Source of the DNA: Anaerolineae bacterium
GTDB taxonomy: Bacteria; Chloroflexota; Anaerolineae; Aggregatilineales; Phototrophicaceae
Assembly: GCA_022824565.1 (NCBI GenBank)
Contig: JAJDZQ010000158.1
Span: 1-64,000, forward strand
Reading direction: 5' to 3'
DNA length: 64,000 nt
Part shown: positions 1 through 8,138 of the stretch, piece after piece
Position numbering within the stretch: position 1 is the stretch's first letter
Layout: each line of letters begins with the position of its first letter
Made by a program: the position numbers and the translations under genes
Notes under the pieces: generated by a model
Database searches by the model: none
What the model saw: only the letters and a program-made list of their open reading frames with translations
Told to the model about the DNA's origin: nothing

Positions 1-928
1 CAGCACGATCGAAGCGCACCGCACTCCCAATGTGCGTCCGCTGCCCGTTGACGACGAGTTGCTGGGCGATCGTGATTATCGGCAGGTCAATGGCTCGCTC
101 GCCATTTATAGCGCGCCCGACAGCCCAGAGCCCGAAAGCTATGGCGAAGGCTATACTTTTGTGACTGTGCAGGAAGATCATGGCGAATGGGCGAAGGTCG
201 GCGAAGATCAATGGGTGCGCACAGACAACCTGGGCGAAGGATTCACGCCGTCTCGATTTGCAGGCGCGTTGCTTCCGTTGGATGGCAATCTGCCCTTCAC
301 TGTCGCCTGGACATTGACGCATCTGCGCGGCTCGAAGTCGCCCGGCGCTCCCGAAGCCGCGGACAATCGCTTTCTATATCGTTACAGCCGCGTCTATATC
401 TATGCCACCGTGCAGGTTGATGGGTATGACTGGTATCAGATTGGGCATGACCAGTGGGTGCATCAGTTCAAAGTAGCGAAGATCTTGCCAGTTGCGCGCC
501 CGGCGACAGTTGATACGCACAAGTGGATCAGCGTCGACCTCTATGAACAGGTGGCGGTCGCCTATGAAGGCGAAACACCCGTATTTGCCACCTTGGTGTC
601 TTCGGGCATGGCCGACTGGCCGACCAACGAAGGCGTCTTCCATGTCTATGTGCGCTTCAAACGGGCGCTAATGAGCGGCGCGCACAACCAGCCCGATTTC
701 TATTATCTGCAAGAAGTGCCCTGGACGATGTATTACGATGACCAGATCGCGCTGCATGGCGCATATTGGCACGATGGCTTTGGCTTTCGGCGCAGTCACG
801 GCTGTGTCAACTTGGCCATCACCGATGCGCATTGGCTCTTCCAGTGGTCGGAAAGCGAATATGACTATCGGGCCGCCGACTACACGGGTCCGGCCGTATA
901 TGTCTATTCCAGCGGCGATTATGACTGA
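1..928 (+). CDS. L,D-transpeptidase (YkuD fold), 5' end outside the window
   Basis: C-terminal part of a secreted or wall-bound L,D-transpeptidase, an enzyme family that makes 3-3 cross-links in peptidoglycan or attaches proteins to it. The reading frame is open to the first base, so the N-terminus, including any signal peptide, lies outside the window; a GTG at 32 is in frame but is not needed as a start. Two SH3-like beta segments, each ending in a QWV motif, precede the catalytic domain. The catalytic domain shows HGAYW followed by SHGCVNL, the YkuD His/Cys signature. The stop at 928 lies 6 bp from the stop of the convergent asd gene. Confidence 0.88.
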   Translation, partial: STIEAHRTPNVRPLPVDDELLGDRDYRQVNGSLAIYSAPDSPEPESYGEGYTFVTVQEDHGEWAKVGEDQWVRTDNLGEGFTPSRFAGALLPLDGNLPFTVAWTLTHLRGSKSPGAPEAADNRFLYRYSRVYIYATVQVDGYDWYQIGHDQWVHQFKVAKILPVARPATVDTHKWISVDLYEQVAVAYEGETPVFATLVSSGMADWPTNEGVFHVYVRFKRALMSGAHNQPDFYYLQEVPWTMYYDDQIALHGAYWHDGFGFRRSHGCVNLAITDAHWLFQWSESEYDYRAADYTGPAVYVYSSGDYD

Positions 929-934
929 GGCTCG

Positions 935-2017
935 CTAGACAGCCAGCGCTTCGTCCGCCAGACGAAATGGCTCGATATAGCCCTGCGCCGCCAGCAATTC
1001 GGCATTGAGGATGCTGCAGCCGGCCGCCCCGCGGATGGTATTGTGCGAAAGCGAAGCGAACTTGTAACCCAGTATGGGGCATTCGCGCAGCCGGCCGATG
1101 CTGGTGGTCATGCCTGCGCCTGCCTCGCGGTCGCGGCGGGGTTGCGGACGGTCGATCTGCGTTAGATATTGCAGCGGGAAGCGCGGCGCACTGGGCAGAT
1201 CGGGCACGGGCGGCAGGGCTTGGCAGGTTTCCCAATCGTCGATGATGTCGGCAAATGCGGGTTGCTGCTCCAGCTCGACCGAGATATTGACCAGGTGGGC
1301 GTCAACCACGGGCACACGCGTGCAAGTCGCGCTGACAAGCATGTCCAGCTCAGCTATGCCAGCGCCGGTGAATGCGCCCAGCATCTTGCGCGACTCGGTT
1401 TCCATCTTTTGTTCGTCGCCGGGCACCCAGGGGATGACATTGTCGATGATATCCATGGACGACACGCCGGGGTAGCCCGCGCCGCTGATGGCTTGCTCGC
1501 TGACCAGGTGCAAGCGGCGAATGCCATATTTTACAAGTGGCTTCAGCGCCATGACGACGGGCATCACCGTGCAATTGGAATTGGCAATCAATGCGCCAGT
1601 CGTCCAGCCGCGCTGCCGACGTTGCCAGCCGATCAAGCCTGTGTGCCCGGCATTGACCTCGGGCAGCAGCAGCGGCACATCGGGCAGCATCCGATTGGCA
1701 GAAGCGTTGCTGCAAACGACATGCCCCGCAGCTGCCAGCGCCAGTTCTCGCATTTGCGCCGCTTCTTTGGGCAGAGCCGAAAAAACCAGTGGCGAACCCA
1801 GCGGCTCATCCAGCGCTTTGACCACCAGCGTGGCGACATCGGCTGGCGGATTGCCATTCAGCACCCAGTGCGCCGCATCGGCATAGCGTCGACCAGCGCT
1901 GCGGGAAGAGCCGACGACTTCGCGCACCTGGAACCAGGGGTGGCCTTCTAGCAGTTGGATGAAGCGCTGCCCCACGGCACCAGTCGCGCCCAATATCGCT
2001 ACATCAAGTTTATGCAT
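935..2017 (-). CDS. asd: Aspartate-semialdehyde dehydrogenase
   Basis: Converts L-4-aspartyl phosphate to aspartate semialdehyde with NADPH, the branch-point step towards lysine/diaminopimelate, threonine and methionine. 360 aa, full length. The N-terminal nucleotide-binding loop reads GATGAVG near residues 10-16. The catalytic Cys is about residue 149 in SNCTVMP, and the conserved EQAISGAGYPG and SHNTIRGAAG segments follow. Extended sequence character suggests the archaeal/fungal-type subfamily rather than the E. coli type. It lies 16 bp downstream of pheA on the same strand, so the two are probably co-transcribed. Confidence 0.93.
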   Translation of the reverse strand: MHKLDVAILGATGAVGQRFIQLLEGHPWFQVREVVGSSRSAGRRYADAAHWVLNGNPPADVATLVVKALDEPLGSPLVFSALPKEAAQMRELALAAAGHVVCSNASANRMLPDVPLLLPEVNAGHTGLIGWQRRQRGWTTGALIANSNCTVMPVVMALKPLVKYGIRRLHLVSEQAISGAGYPGVSSMDIIDNVIPWVPGDEQKMETESRKMLGAFTGAGIAELDMLVSATCTRVPVVDAHLVNISVELEQQPAFADIIDDWETCQALPPVPDLPSAPRFPLQYLTQIDRPQPRRDREAGAGMTTSIGRLRECPILGYKFASLSHNTIRGAAGCSILNAELLAAQGYIEPFRLADEALAV

Positions 2018-2033
2018 CTTCTTGGCACCTGCC

Positions 2034-2867
2034 TTACATGCCGACCGTGCCCGAGCGTACAGCCGGATACGATCCCAACATCTTCACAAACGAGGTCAAT
2101 TGTAGCAACTGCATCAGCAGCTCTTGGCAGCGCTGTTCTTGCCAATGTCCTTCAAAGTCCAGATAAAACAGCGGCTCCCAAGGGCGGTTGCGGCGCGGTC
2201 TAGATTCGAGCTTGGTCAGGTTCAGATCGCGCTTGGCGAATTCGCCCAGGCATTCATAGAGCGCGGCGGGACGATTGCGCGTGGCAAATACGATAGACGT
2301 CTTGTTGTATTCACCGGGCGGCGGGTCGCCATGCCCCAGCAGCAAGAAGCGCGTGTAATTGAAGGGTTCGTCTTCGATTTCGCTGGCCAGCACATCCAGC
2401 TCGTACATGTCAGCCGCCAGCAGCGATGCGATTACCGCGACGCCCGGCTCGGGCGACTTCGCCAGGTCTTGCGCCGCGCCAGCTGTGTCGTACCAGCCAA
2501 AAGGCTCATAGCCATTGCGCTTCAAGAATCGCTCGCATTGCATCAGCGCCTGCGGATGACTGCGCACCTGCTGGATCGCGGCCATGGACGTGCCCGGGCT
2601 GGCCAGCAGGTTGTGATGCACATGCAAGATCACTTCCGCCTGGATGCGCACATCGCGGTCGAGCAGCATCTCGTATGCGCCGGCCACCGAACCAGCCAGC
2701 GCATTTTCCACCGGCAGCAGACTGTAGTCGGCCATGCCTGTTTGCAGCGCGTCAAAGAGCTGGTTGAGATCCTGGCAGGGAATGGGCTGTACCTCATCGC
2801 CAAAGTGCTGGCGTACAGCGATTTCGGAATTTGCGCCAGGAATCCCCTGATAGGCAACTTTCGACAT
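2034..2867 (-). CDS. pheA: Prephenate dehydratase
   Basis: Converts prephenate to phenylpyruvate in phenylalanine synthesis. 277 aa: a periplasmic-binding-like catalytic domain (roughly 1-180, with PVENALAGSV and the catalytic TRF motif in NYTRFLLLG) followed by a regulatory ACT domain containing LESRP, the phenylalanine-binding signature. No chorismate mutase domain is fused. The start is taken at 2867 because AAGGTGG lies just upstream; the frame stays open to an upstream ATG at 2906, but that reading adds residues not seen in the family. First gene of a probable pheA-asd unit. Feedback inhibition by Phe is inferred from the ACT domain. Confidence 0.92.
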   Translation of the reverse strand: MSKVAYQGIPGANSEIAVRQHFGDEVQPIPCQDLNQLFDALQTGMADYSLLPVENALAGSVAGAYEMLLDRDVRIQAEVILHVHHNLLASPGTSMAAIQQVRSHPQALMQCERFLKRNGYEPFGWYDTAGAAQDLAKSPEPGVAVIASLLAADMYELDVLASEIEDEPFNYTRFLLLGHGDPPPGEYNKTSIVFATRNRPAALYECLGEFAKRDLNLTKLESRPRRNRPWEPLFYLDFEGHWQEQRCQELLMQLLQLTSFVKMLGSYPAVRSGTVGM

Positions 2868-2935
2868 GTCCACCTTGTTTCGTTCTTCGTGCAGGCCACG
2901 CATCATAACCGAAAGCTGGCACGCAGAAAAGTGTT

Positions 2936-3096
2936 AGCCCACCCCCAATCCCCTTCCCCGAAGCATCAGGGAGGGGCAGCGCCTGCAGAGAAAATGAGAT
3001 CTGCTGCTCCATTTCTTGCAGCTTGGCAAGGTTTGCACTGGTTTCTCGACGAGTCTCCCTTCTCCATTGAGTTGGGGAAGGGCCGGGGGTGGGGTA
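2936..3096. repeat. Dispersed inverted-repeat element, copy 1 (MITE-like)
   Basis: Non-coding stretch between pheA and hsp20. It begins with a C-rich end (CCCACCCCCAATCCCC) and finishes with a G-rich end (GGGCCGGGGGTGGGG) that are roughly inverted copies. Internally it has a hairpin built on CCCCGAAGCATCAGGGAGGGG. The reverse complement of 61222-61380 matches it over most of its length, including GAAGCATCAGGGAGGGG, GCAGAGAAAATGA, ATTTCTTGCAG, CTCGACGAGTC and GAAGGGCCGGGG. No reading frame is evident. This copy lacks the outer about 50 bp seen on one side of the second copy. Confidence 0.75.
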
Positions 3097-3134
3097 GCAA
3101 ATGCTGGTCCATCCAAGATTCTCACCACTCCTGC

Positions 3135-3165
3135 TTGCAACACATTTTTGGCGCGCGCGTATACT
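3135..3165 (+). promoter_or_regulatory. Possible promoter of the small heat-shock gene
   Basis: TTGCAA (3135-3140) and TATACT (3160-3165) separated by 19 bp, slightly long for a housekeeping promoter. AAGGAG follows about 22 bp downstream, just before the ATG at 3198. No CIRCE element is visible. Confidence 0.35.
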
Positions 3166-3197
3166 GGAGTGAAGGAGCCAGCCTATAAGGAGCGATC

Positions 3198-3635
3198 ATG
3201 ACAAACGAACCGCGCTTTGATCCGCTGCGCGATATTCAGCATATCGGCGAGCAAATCACGCGCCAGGTAGAAAAAGGCATCCGCGCCGTAACCAGCAATC
3301 CCGAGCAGTTGCAAGTGGATATGTACGAGGCGGAAGGGCATCTTTATATCAGCACGCAAAGCATAGACGGGCTGGTAAAAGAGAGCATCGATATCAGCCT
3401 GGAGTCCAACATCTTGACGATCAGCGTGCAAACCGAGCCAGAGCCGACTCCCACCTCGGCGCGATTCCTGCTGCAAGAGCGGCGCTTTGGTCCCATCTCG
3501 CGCGAGATTGAGCTGTCTGTCCCGGTCAAAGCCCAAGAAGCGCGCGCAAAGGTCGAAGGCGGCGGACGTCTGCTCATCAGTCTGCCGATTGACGAAGGCG
3601 TTTATGGCAATATCGCCGTGACGCCGGTGGACTAG
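3198..3635 (+). CDS. Hsp20/alpha-crystallin family small heat-shock protein
   Basis: 145 aa cytoplasmic holdase-type chaperone, an ATP-independent binder of unfolding proteins. An N-terminal segment of about 30 residues is followed by an alpha-crystallin beta-sandwich (about 35-130). Visible family features are the LYISTQSIDGLVKESIDISLE strand pair, the FLLQERRFGPISREIELSVPV segment and a final LLISLP strand. A C-terminal IxI/V tail motif is not obvious. The start is supported by AAGGAG 5 bp upstream. Monocistronic; the stop faces pyrG 9 bp away. Confidence 0.85.
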   Translation: MTNEPRFDPLRDIQHIGEQITRQVEKGIRAVTSNPEQLQVDMYEAEGHLYISTQSIDGLVKESIDISLESNILTISVQTEPEPTPTSARFLLQERRFGPISREIELSVPVKAQEARAKVEGGGRLLISLPIDEGVYGNIAVTPVD

Positions 3636-3644
3636 CTTTTGCGC

Positions 3645-5279
3645 TTAGGCCAGCCGTTGATGAAGATGACCCATCTCGGCGCGGTATTCTGCCGCTGCGC
3701 CGATGAAGGCATCAAAAAGCGGGTGCGGGCGATTGGGGCGACTAAGAAACTCGGGATGGAATTGGCAGCCCAGCATAAAGGGGTGGTCTTGCAACTCGGC
3801 GATCTCGACCAAAATGCCATCGGGGCTTAGACCGCTAAAAGCCACGCCAGCCTGCAGAAATGCTTCGCGGTAGGCGTTGTTGAATTCAAAGCGATGGCGG
3901 TGCCGTTCCATGACTTGCGGTCTGCCATACGCAGCAGACGCCAATGAATTGCTTTGCAAGACGCATGGATATTCGCCCAGCCGCATCGTACCGCCCATAT
4001 CGGTGATGGCGCGCTGCTCTAGCATCAGGTCGATGACCGGGTGTGGCGTGCTGACATCAAACTCGGAGCTGTTGGCGTCATCCAGGCCGAGCACATTGCG
4101 CGCGTATTCGATGCACATCACCTGCATGCCCAGGCACAAGCCCAGATAGGGCACATTGTTCTCGCGCGCGTGGGCGGCTGCGCTGATCTTGCCTTCGATG
4201 CCACGATAGCCGAACCCGCCCGGCACGACGATGCCATCCAGCGCTGCCAGTTCGTCCAGACGCTTGCCTTTTTCCAGCTCGCCCGAGTGAATCCAGCAGA
4301 TTTCGACAGCTTGTCCGCGCTGTATCGCGGCATGTGCGAGCGATTCCTTGACCGACATATAGGCATCATGCAATTCGACATATTTGCCAACAATGCCGAT
4401 GCGCAGACACCCCGAGGCTTGGCGGCCGCGCCTCAAGATGGCGCGCCAGCCGTTCAGATCGGGCGGCTGGCACTGCAAGCGGAATCGTTCGCAGATGAAA
4501 TCGCCCAAGCCGCTGGCTTCGATCATCAGTGGCACGGCATAAATGCTGTCGGTGGTCTCGAGTGGGATGACGGCATTTTCGTCTACATCGCAGAATAGCG
4601 CGATTTTGTTGATGATCTCTTGATTCACCGGGTGGTCGGTGCGAGCGATAATCACATTGGGCTGGATGCCGATTCCGCGCAGCTCGCGGGCGCTGTGCTG
4701 GGTTGGCTTGGTCTTGAGCTCGCCTGTCGCGCCGATGTGCGGCAAGAAGGTCACATGCACATTGAGCGTATCGCGGCGGCCAAACTCGGTGCGCAACTGA
4801 CGAAGCGCCTCCAAGAAGGGCAGGCTTTCGATATCGCCAGCTGTGCCACCCACCTCGACAATGACGACATCCGCATGGGTGCGCTGTCCCAGCAGCTTGA
4901 TGCAGCGCTTGATTTCGTTGGTGATATGCGGCACGACCTGGATCGTGCCACCCAGGTAATCGCCCTTGCGCTCTTTTTCTATGACAGTCAGATAAACCTG
5001 CCCGGCCGTTACATTGGACAAGCGACTGACTGGCTCGTCCACGAAACGTTCATAATGCCCCAGGTCGAGGTCGGTCTCTGCGCCATCTGAGGTGACGAAG
5101 ACTTCGCCATGCTGATAGGGATTCATCGTGCCGGGGTCGACATTGAGATAGGGGTCCAGCTTTTGGATGGCGACTTTCAATCCGCGAGCCTTCAAGATGC
5201 GCCCGATAGACGCGACAGTCAGGCCTTTGCCAACCGAGCTGACGACGCCCCCCGTGCAGAAGATGTATTTCGGTTTCAC
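3645..5279 (-). CDS. pyrG: CTP synthase
   Basis: Makes CTP from UTP, ATP and glutamine. 544 aa, the usual length. The N-terminal synthetase domain opens with the P-loop segment GGVVSSVGKGL, followed by LDPYLNVDPGTMNP. The C-terminal class I glutamine amidotransferase domain has the nucleophile Cys in GLCLGMQ and the His-Glu pair in QFHPEF. It begins 19 bp downstream of the roadblock gene and is probably transcribed with it. Confidence 0.96.
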   Translation of the reverse strand: MKPKYIFCTGGVVSSVGKGLTVASIGRILKARGLKVAIQKLDPYLNVDPGTMNPYQHGEVFVTSDGAETDLDLGHYERFVDEPVSRLSNVTAGQVYLTVIEKERKGDYLGGTIQVVPHITNEIKRCIKLLGQRTHADVVIVEVGGTAGDIESLPFLEALRQLRTEFGRRDTLNVHVTFLPHIGATGELKTKPTQHSARELRGIGIQPNVIIARTDHPVNQEIINKIALFCDVDENAVIPLETTDSIYAVPLMIEASGLGDFICERFRLQCQPPDLNGWRAILRRGRQASGCLRIGIVGKYVELHDAYMSVKESLAHAAIQRGQAVEICWIHSGELEKGKRLDELAALDGIVVPGGFGYRGIEGKISAAAHARENNVPYLGLCLGMQVMCIEYARNVLGLDDANSSEFDVSTPHPVIDLMLEQRAITDMGGTMRLGEYPCVLQSNSLASAAYGRPQVMERHRHRFEFNNAYREAFLQAGVAFSGLSPDGILVEIAELQDHPFMLGCQFHPEFLSRPNRPHPLFDAFIGAAAEYRAEMGHLHQRLA

Positions 5280-5298
5280 AAGCCCATCCCCTCGCTCA

Positions 5299-5673
5299 TC
5301 AAGTCAACAGCTTGCGCAAGTCTTCTTGGGCAGCGCGCATATCCAAGAAGAGCAGGCCAAGATTGGCATCGGCGCTTGCCAGCACGGTGAGCAGGCAATT
5401 CTCGTCCAGCCCCTGCAGCAACACATAACCCGCTCGCCCTTCGATGAAAACCTGCTCCAGCTCGCCACGCCCCAGCTCATCCGCGATGCGTTCGCCCAGA
5501 GCCAGCATGGCCGCGCTCATCGCAGAGATACGTTCCGCGCCTATTTCTTCGGGCAGCGAGGCAGCGATCATCAACCCTTCCACGCCGACCAGCGCCGCCG
5601 CTTCTGCGCCGGGAGTCGTTGCGCGCAGGCTGTTCAAGCGCTCTGTAAGTAGCTCGGCATTGGCGGCTGGCAC
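5299..5673 (-). CDS. Roadblock/LC7 domain protein
   Basis: 124 aa single-domain protein of the roadblock/LC7 (MglB-like) superfamily, small dimeric regulators that often act on Ras-like GTPases. Supporting features are the central segment TPGAEAAALVGVEGLMIAAS, a long amphipathic helix ending in ELGRGELEQVFIEG, and a C-terminal helix rich in Leu and Lys. No GTPase gene of the MglA type lies nearby. It sits directly upstream of pyrG on the same strand; whether the two have a functional link or only share a promoter cannot be told from sequence. Confidence 0.75.
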   Translation of the reverse strand: MPAANAELLTERLNSLRATTPGAEAAALVGVEGLMIAASLPEEIGAERISAMSAAMLALGERIADELGRGELEQVFIEGRAGYVLLQGLDENCLLTVLASADANLGLLFLDMRAAQEDLRKLLT

Positions 5674-5747
5674 GGCATTTCACCTGTCGTTTTGCTGGCA
5701 ATTGCGCTGCATGGTGGCTGGACAAATCTGCGCCGCGCATCATGCAT

Positions 5748-5775
5748 AGTATAGTTTCTCGGCCACGCAAAACAA
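5748..5775 (-). promoter_or_regulatory. Promoter for roadblock-pyrG
   Basis: On the minus strand TTGTTT (5770-5775) and TATACT (5748-5753) are separated by 16 bp, about 75 bp upstream of the roadblock start. On the plus strand a TATACT at 5836-5841 is a weak candidate for the divergent moxR gene. Confidence 0.5.
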
Positions 5776-5874
5776 GACGCAGGGCGGGCAATGTTATTCG
5801 GCAGCTGCAGCCGATACAAACAATCCAGATTTCGCTATACTGGACGCAGTCACGCGAAAATCGGACTGTTTTGC

Positions 5875-6873
5875 ATGAGCGAAAATCCCAGAACAGCGAC
5901 GCGTACGCCGCGCGCGCAGCCCACCGCCAGCTCAGTTCAAGAGCTCGCCGAGCGCATTGTGAGCGCGGTCAGCCAGGTGATCTTGGGCAAGCGCAACGAG
6001 ATCCGCCTTACGACACTGGGCTTGCTGTGCCGCGGGCATCTGTTGCTCGAAGATATCCCCGGCGTTGGCAAGACCATGATGGCGAAGTCGCTGGCGAAGG
6101 CGGTAGGCTGCAGCTTCAGCCGCATTCAGTTCACGCCGGACATGCTGCCTTCGGATATCACGGGCGTTTCGATATTTAATCCGAAGTCGCGCGAATTTGA
6201 GTTCCGCGCGGGGCCAATCATGGCGCAGATTGTGCTGGCCGACGAGATCAACCGCGCCACCCCCAAGACGCAATCGGCGCTGCTGGAAGCCATGGAAGAG
6301 GGGCAGATGACAGTCGATGGCGTCACCTACCGCCTCAGCAACCCGTTCCTGATCTTGGCTACACAAAACCCGATCGAATACGAAGGCACCTTCCCCTTGC
6401 CCGAGGCGCAACTGGACCGCTTTTTGATCCGAATCAAGATGGGCTATCCCCAGCCGCAGGACGAGTTGCGCATCCTCGCCTCGCAGCAATATCAGCATCC
6501 CCTGCAAAATCTGCAGCAGGTTGTCAGCTTGCAAGAACTGCTCTCTGTGCAGCAAGCCATCAAGGATGTATATGTGGCGAAAGAGGTCCAGCAGTACATT
6601 ATCAACTTGATAACGGCTTCGCGGCGGCACAGCGATGTCTATCTGGGCAGCAGTCCGCGTGGATCGCTGGCGCTATTCCGGACGGCGCAGGCGCGGGCAG
6701 CCATGAGCGGGCGCGACTTCGTCATCCCCGATGATGTCAAGGCGCTGGCCGAGGTCACGCTGGCGCACCGCATTATCGTGGGTCCGGCGGCGCGCATCAA
6801 AAATATCACCACGCGCACGATCGTCCAGGACATCCTGCAAGCTACGCCGGTGCCGGGCGCATCGGTTCGCTGA
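5875..6873 (+). CDS. MoxR family AAA+ ATPase
   Basis: 332 aa AAA+ ATPase of the MoxR type, chaperone-like ATPases that commonly act with a VWA or DUF58 partner to mature or insert protein complexes. Walker A is GVGKTMMAK in [13 protein letters not shown]; Walker B is VLADEINRA, followed by [12 protein letters not shown]. Sensor-type ATQNP and a C-terminal lid domain complete the family profile. The start is taken at the ATG at 5875 (MSENP); the frame is open further upstream, but those residues are not family-like. It is followed after 5 bp by the DUF58 gene. Confidence 0.9.
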   Translation: MSENPRTATRTPRAQPTASSVQELAERIVSAVSQVILGKRNEIRLTTLGLLCRGHLLLEDIPGVGKTMMAKSLAKAVGCSFSRIQFTPDMLPSDITGVSIFNPKSREFEFRAGPIMAQIVLADEINRATPKTQSALLEAMEEGQMTVDGVTYRLSNPFLILATQNPIEYEGTFPLPEAQLDRFLIRIKMGYPQPQDELRILASQQYQHPLQNLQQVVSLQELLSVQQAIKDVYVAKEVQQYIINLITASRRHSDVYLGSSPRGSLALFRTAQARAAMSGRDFVIPDDVKALAEVTLAHRIIVGPAARIKNITTRTIVQDILQATPVPGASVR

Positions 6874-6878
6874 TCCCC

Positions 6879-8135
6879 ATGCCGGTCGATCGCCGCCGCG
6901 CGCTCTATTTGCTGGCCGCGTTCAGCCTTTTCATTGCGCTCTTCACTGGGCGCGCCCACATTTTTATCATCGCCTGGCTGGTGGGGGCTTTGCTGCTGCT
7001 TTCGCGCCTGTGGACCTGGCAGTCACTGCACGGGATCGCCCTGCGCCGCCGCACGCGCAGCCGCCGCTCGCAAGTTGGGCGGGTTTTTCGGGAAAGCTTC
7101 AGCCTGCGCGCCACCAACTGGCTGCCCAAGCTCTGGATGGAGATTCACGACCATTCCACGCTGCCCGGGCACCGCGCCAGCCATATCGTGCCGAGCCTGC
7201 TGGGCCAGCGCGAATACCGCTGGACAGCCGAGACGGTTTGTTCGCTGCGTGGCGAATTTCTGCTGGGTCCGCTGACTGTCATCAGCAGCGACCCATTTGG
7301 CTTGTTCCAGTCGCCCAGGCGTTTGGGCGCGACCGAACGGCTCATCGTCTATCCGCGAGTTGTCGATATCCGGCGCGTGCTGCTGCCAGTCGGCTATCTT
7401 TCCGGCGGCGAAGCCCAGCGGCGGCTCACGCATCATGTCACCACCAATGCGAGCAGCATCCGCGAATATGTGCCCGGCGACAGCATGAATCGCATTCACT
7501 GGCGTTCCACCGCGCGCAGCGGGGAATTGATGGTCAAGGAATTCGAGCTGGACCCGCTGGTGGATATCTGGCTTTTCAGTGACTTTTCCGCGAAATCTGC
7601 CTACGATGATGGCAGCATTCGTCGCGTCAGTCCGGGCGGCGTCATCCTGCCGACTTCATCACAAATTCCACCCGCCACAGAAGAATATGGCGTGGTTATC
7701 GCGGCGTCGCTCGCCAAGCACTTTATCGATGACGAGCGCGTGGTTGGCTTCGGCGCATACACGCCAAACCGGCATTTTGTGTTGCCCGACCGCGGCGACC
7801 GGCAGTTGGCGATGATCTGGTCGGCGCTGGCGGTTGCCCATTGCACATCGGAAATGAGCCTGCGCGAGATGCTGTCGCTGGAGGCGATGCAATTCACGCG
7901 CGGCACAACATTGATGATCATCACAAGTTCGCTGGATGCAAGCTGGATCGCCGAAGCGCAAGTCTTGCAGCGGCGCGGAATCCGCCCATTTTGTGTTTTC
8001 ATCGACCCAGCGACATTCAACCCACAATTGGATTCCAGCGAAGTGCGCGGCCTGTTGCAATTGGCGAAGATCGCCTCGCTGATTGTGGGTAAAGATGACG
8101 ACATCGGCCTGGCGCTCGAGCAACGGCCGATTTGA
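6879..8135 (+). CDS. DUF58 domain protein, MoxR partner
   Basis: 418 aa. Two hydrophobic segments lie near the N-terminus (about 8-45), then a beta-rich region, then the DUF58 core with the diagnostic REYVPGDSMNRIHWRSTARS motif, followed by a VWA-like region ending near the C-terminus. DUF58 proteins occur next to MoxR ATPases across bacteria, and this pair has that arrangement with a 5 bp gap. The usual third partner, a transglutaminase-like membrane protein, is not present downstream. Probably anchored in the cytoplasmic membrane; the substrate is unknown. Confidence 0.88.
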   Translation: MPVDRRRALYLLAAFSLFIALFTGRAHIFIIAWLVGALLLLSRLWTWQSLHGIALRRRTRSRRSQVGRVFRESFSLRATNWLPKLWMEIHDHSTLPGHRASHIVPSLLGQREYRWTAETVCSLRGEFLLGPLTVISSDPFGLFQSPRRLGATERLIVYPRVVDIRRVLLPVGYLSGGEAQRRLTHHVTTNASSIREYVPGDSMNRIHWRSTARSGELMVKEFELDPLVDIWLFSDFSAKSAYDDGSIRRVSPGGVILPTSSQIPPATEEYGVVIAASLAKHFIDDERVVGFGAYTPNRHFVLPDRGDRQLAMIWSALAVAHCTSEMSLREMLSLEAMQFTRGTTLMIITSSLDASWIAEAQVLQRRGIRPFCVFIDPATFNPQLDSSEVRGLLQLAKIASLIVGKDDDIGLALEQRPI

Positions 8136-8138
8136 GCT

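Noticed and set aside
2124-3188. 354 aa open frame opposite pheA
   Set aside because: pheA is complete on the other strand; the frame runs into the dispersed repeat.
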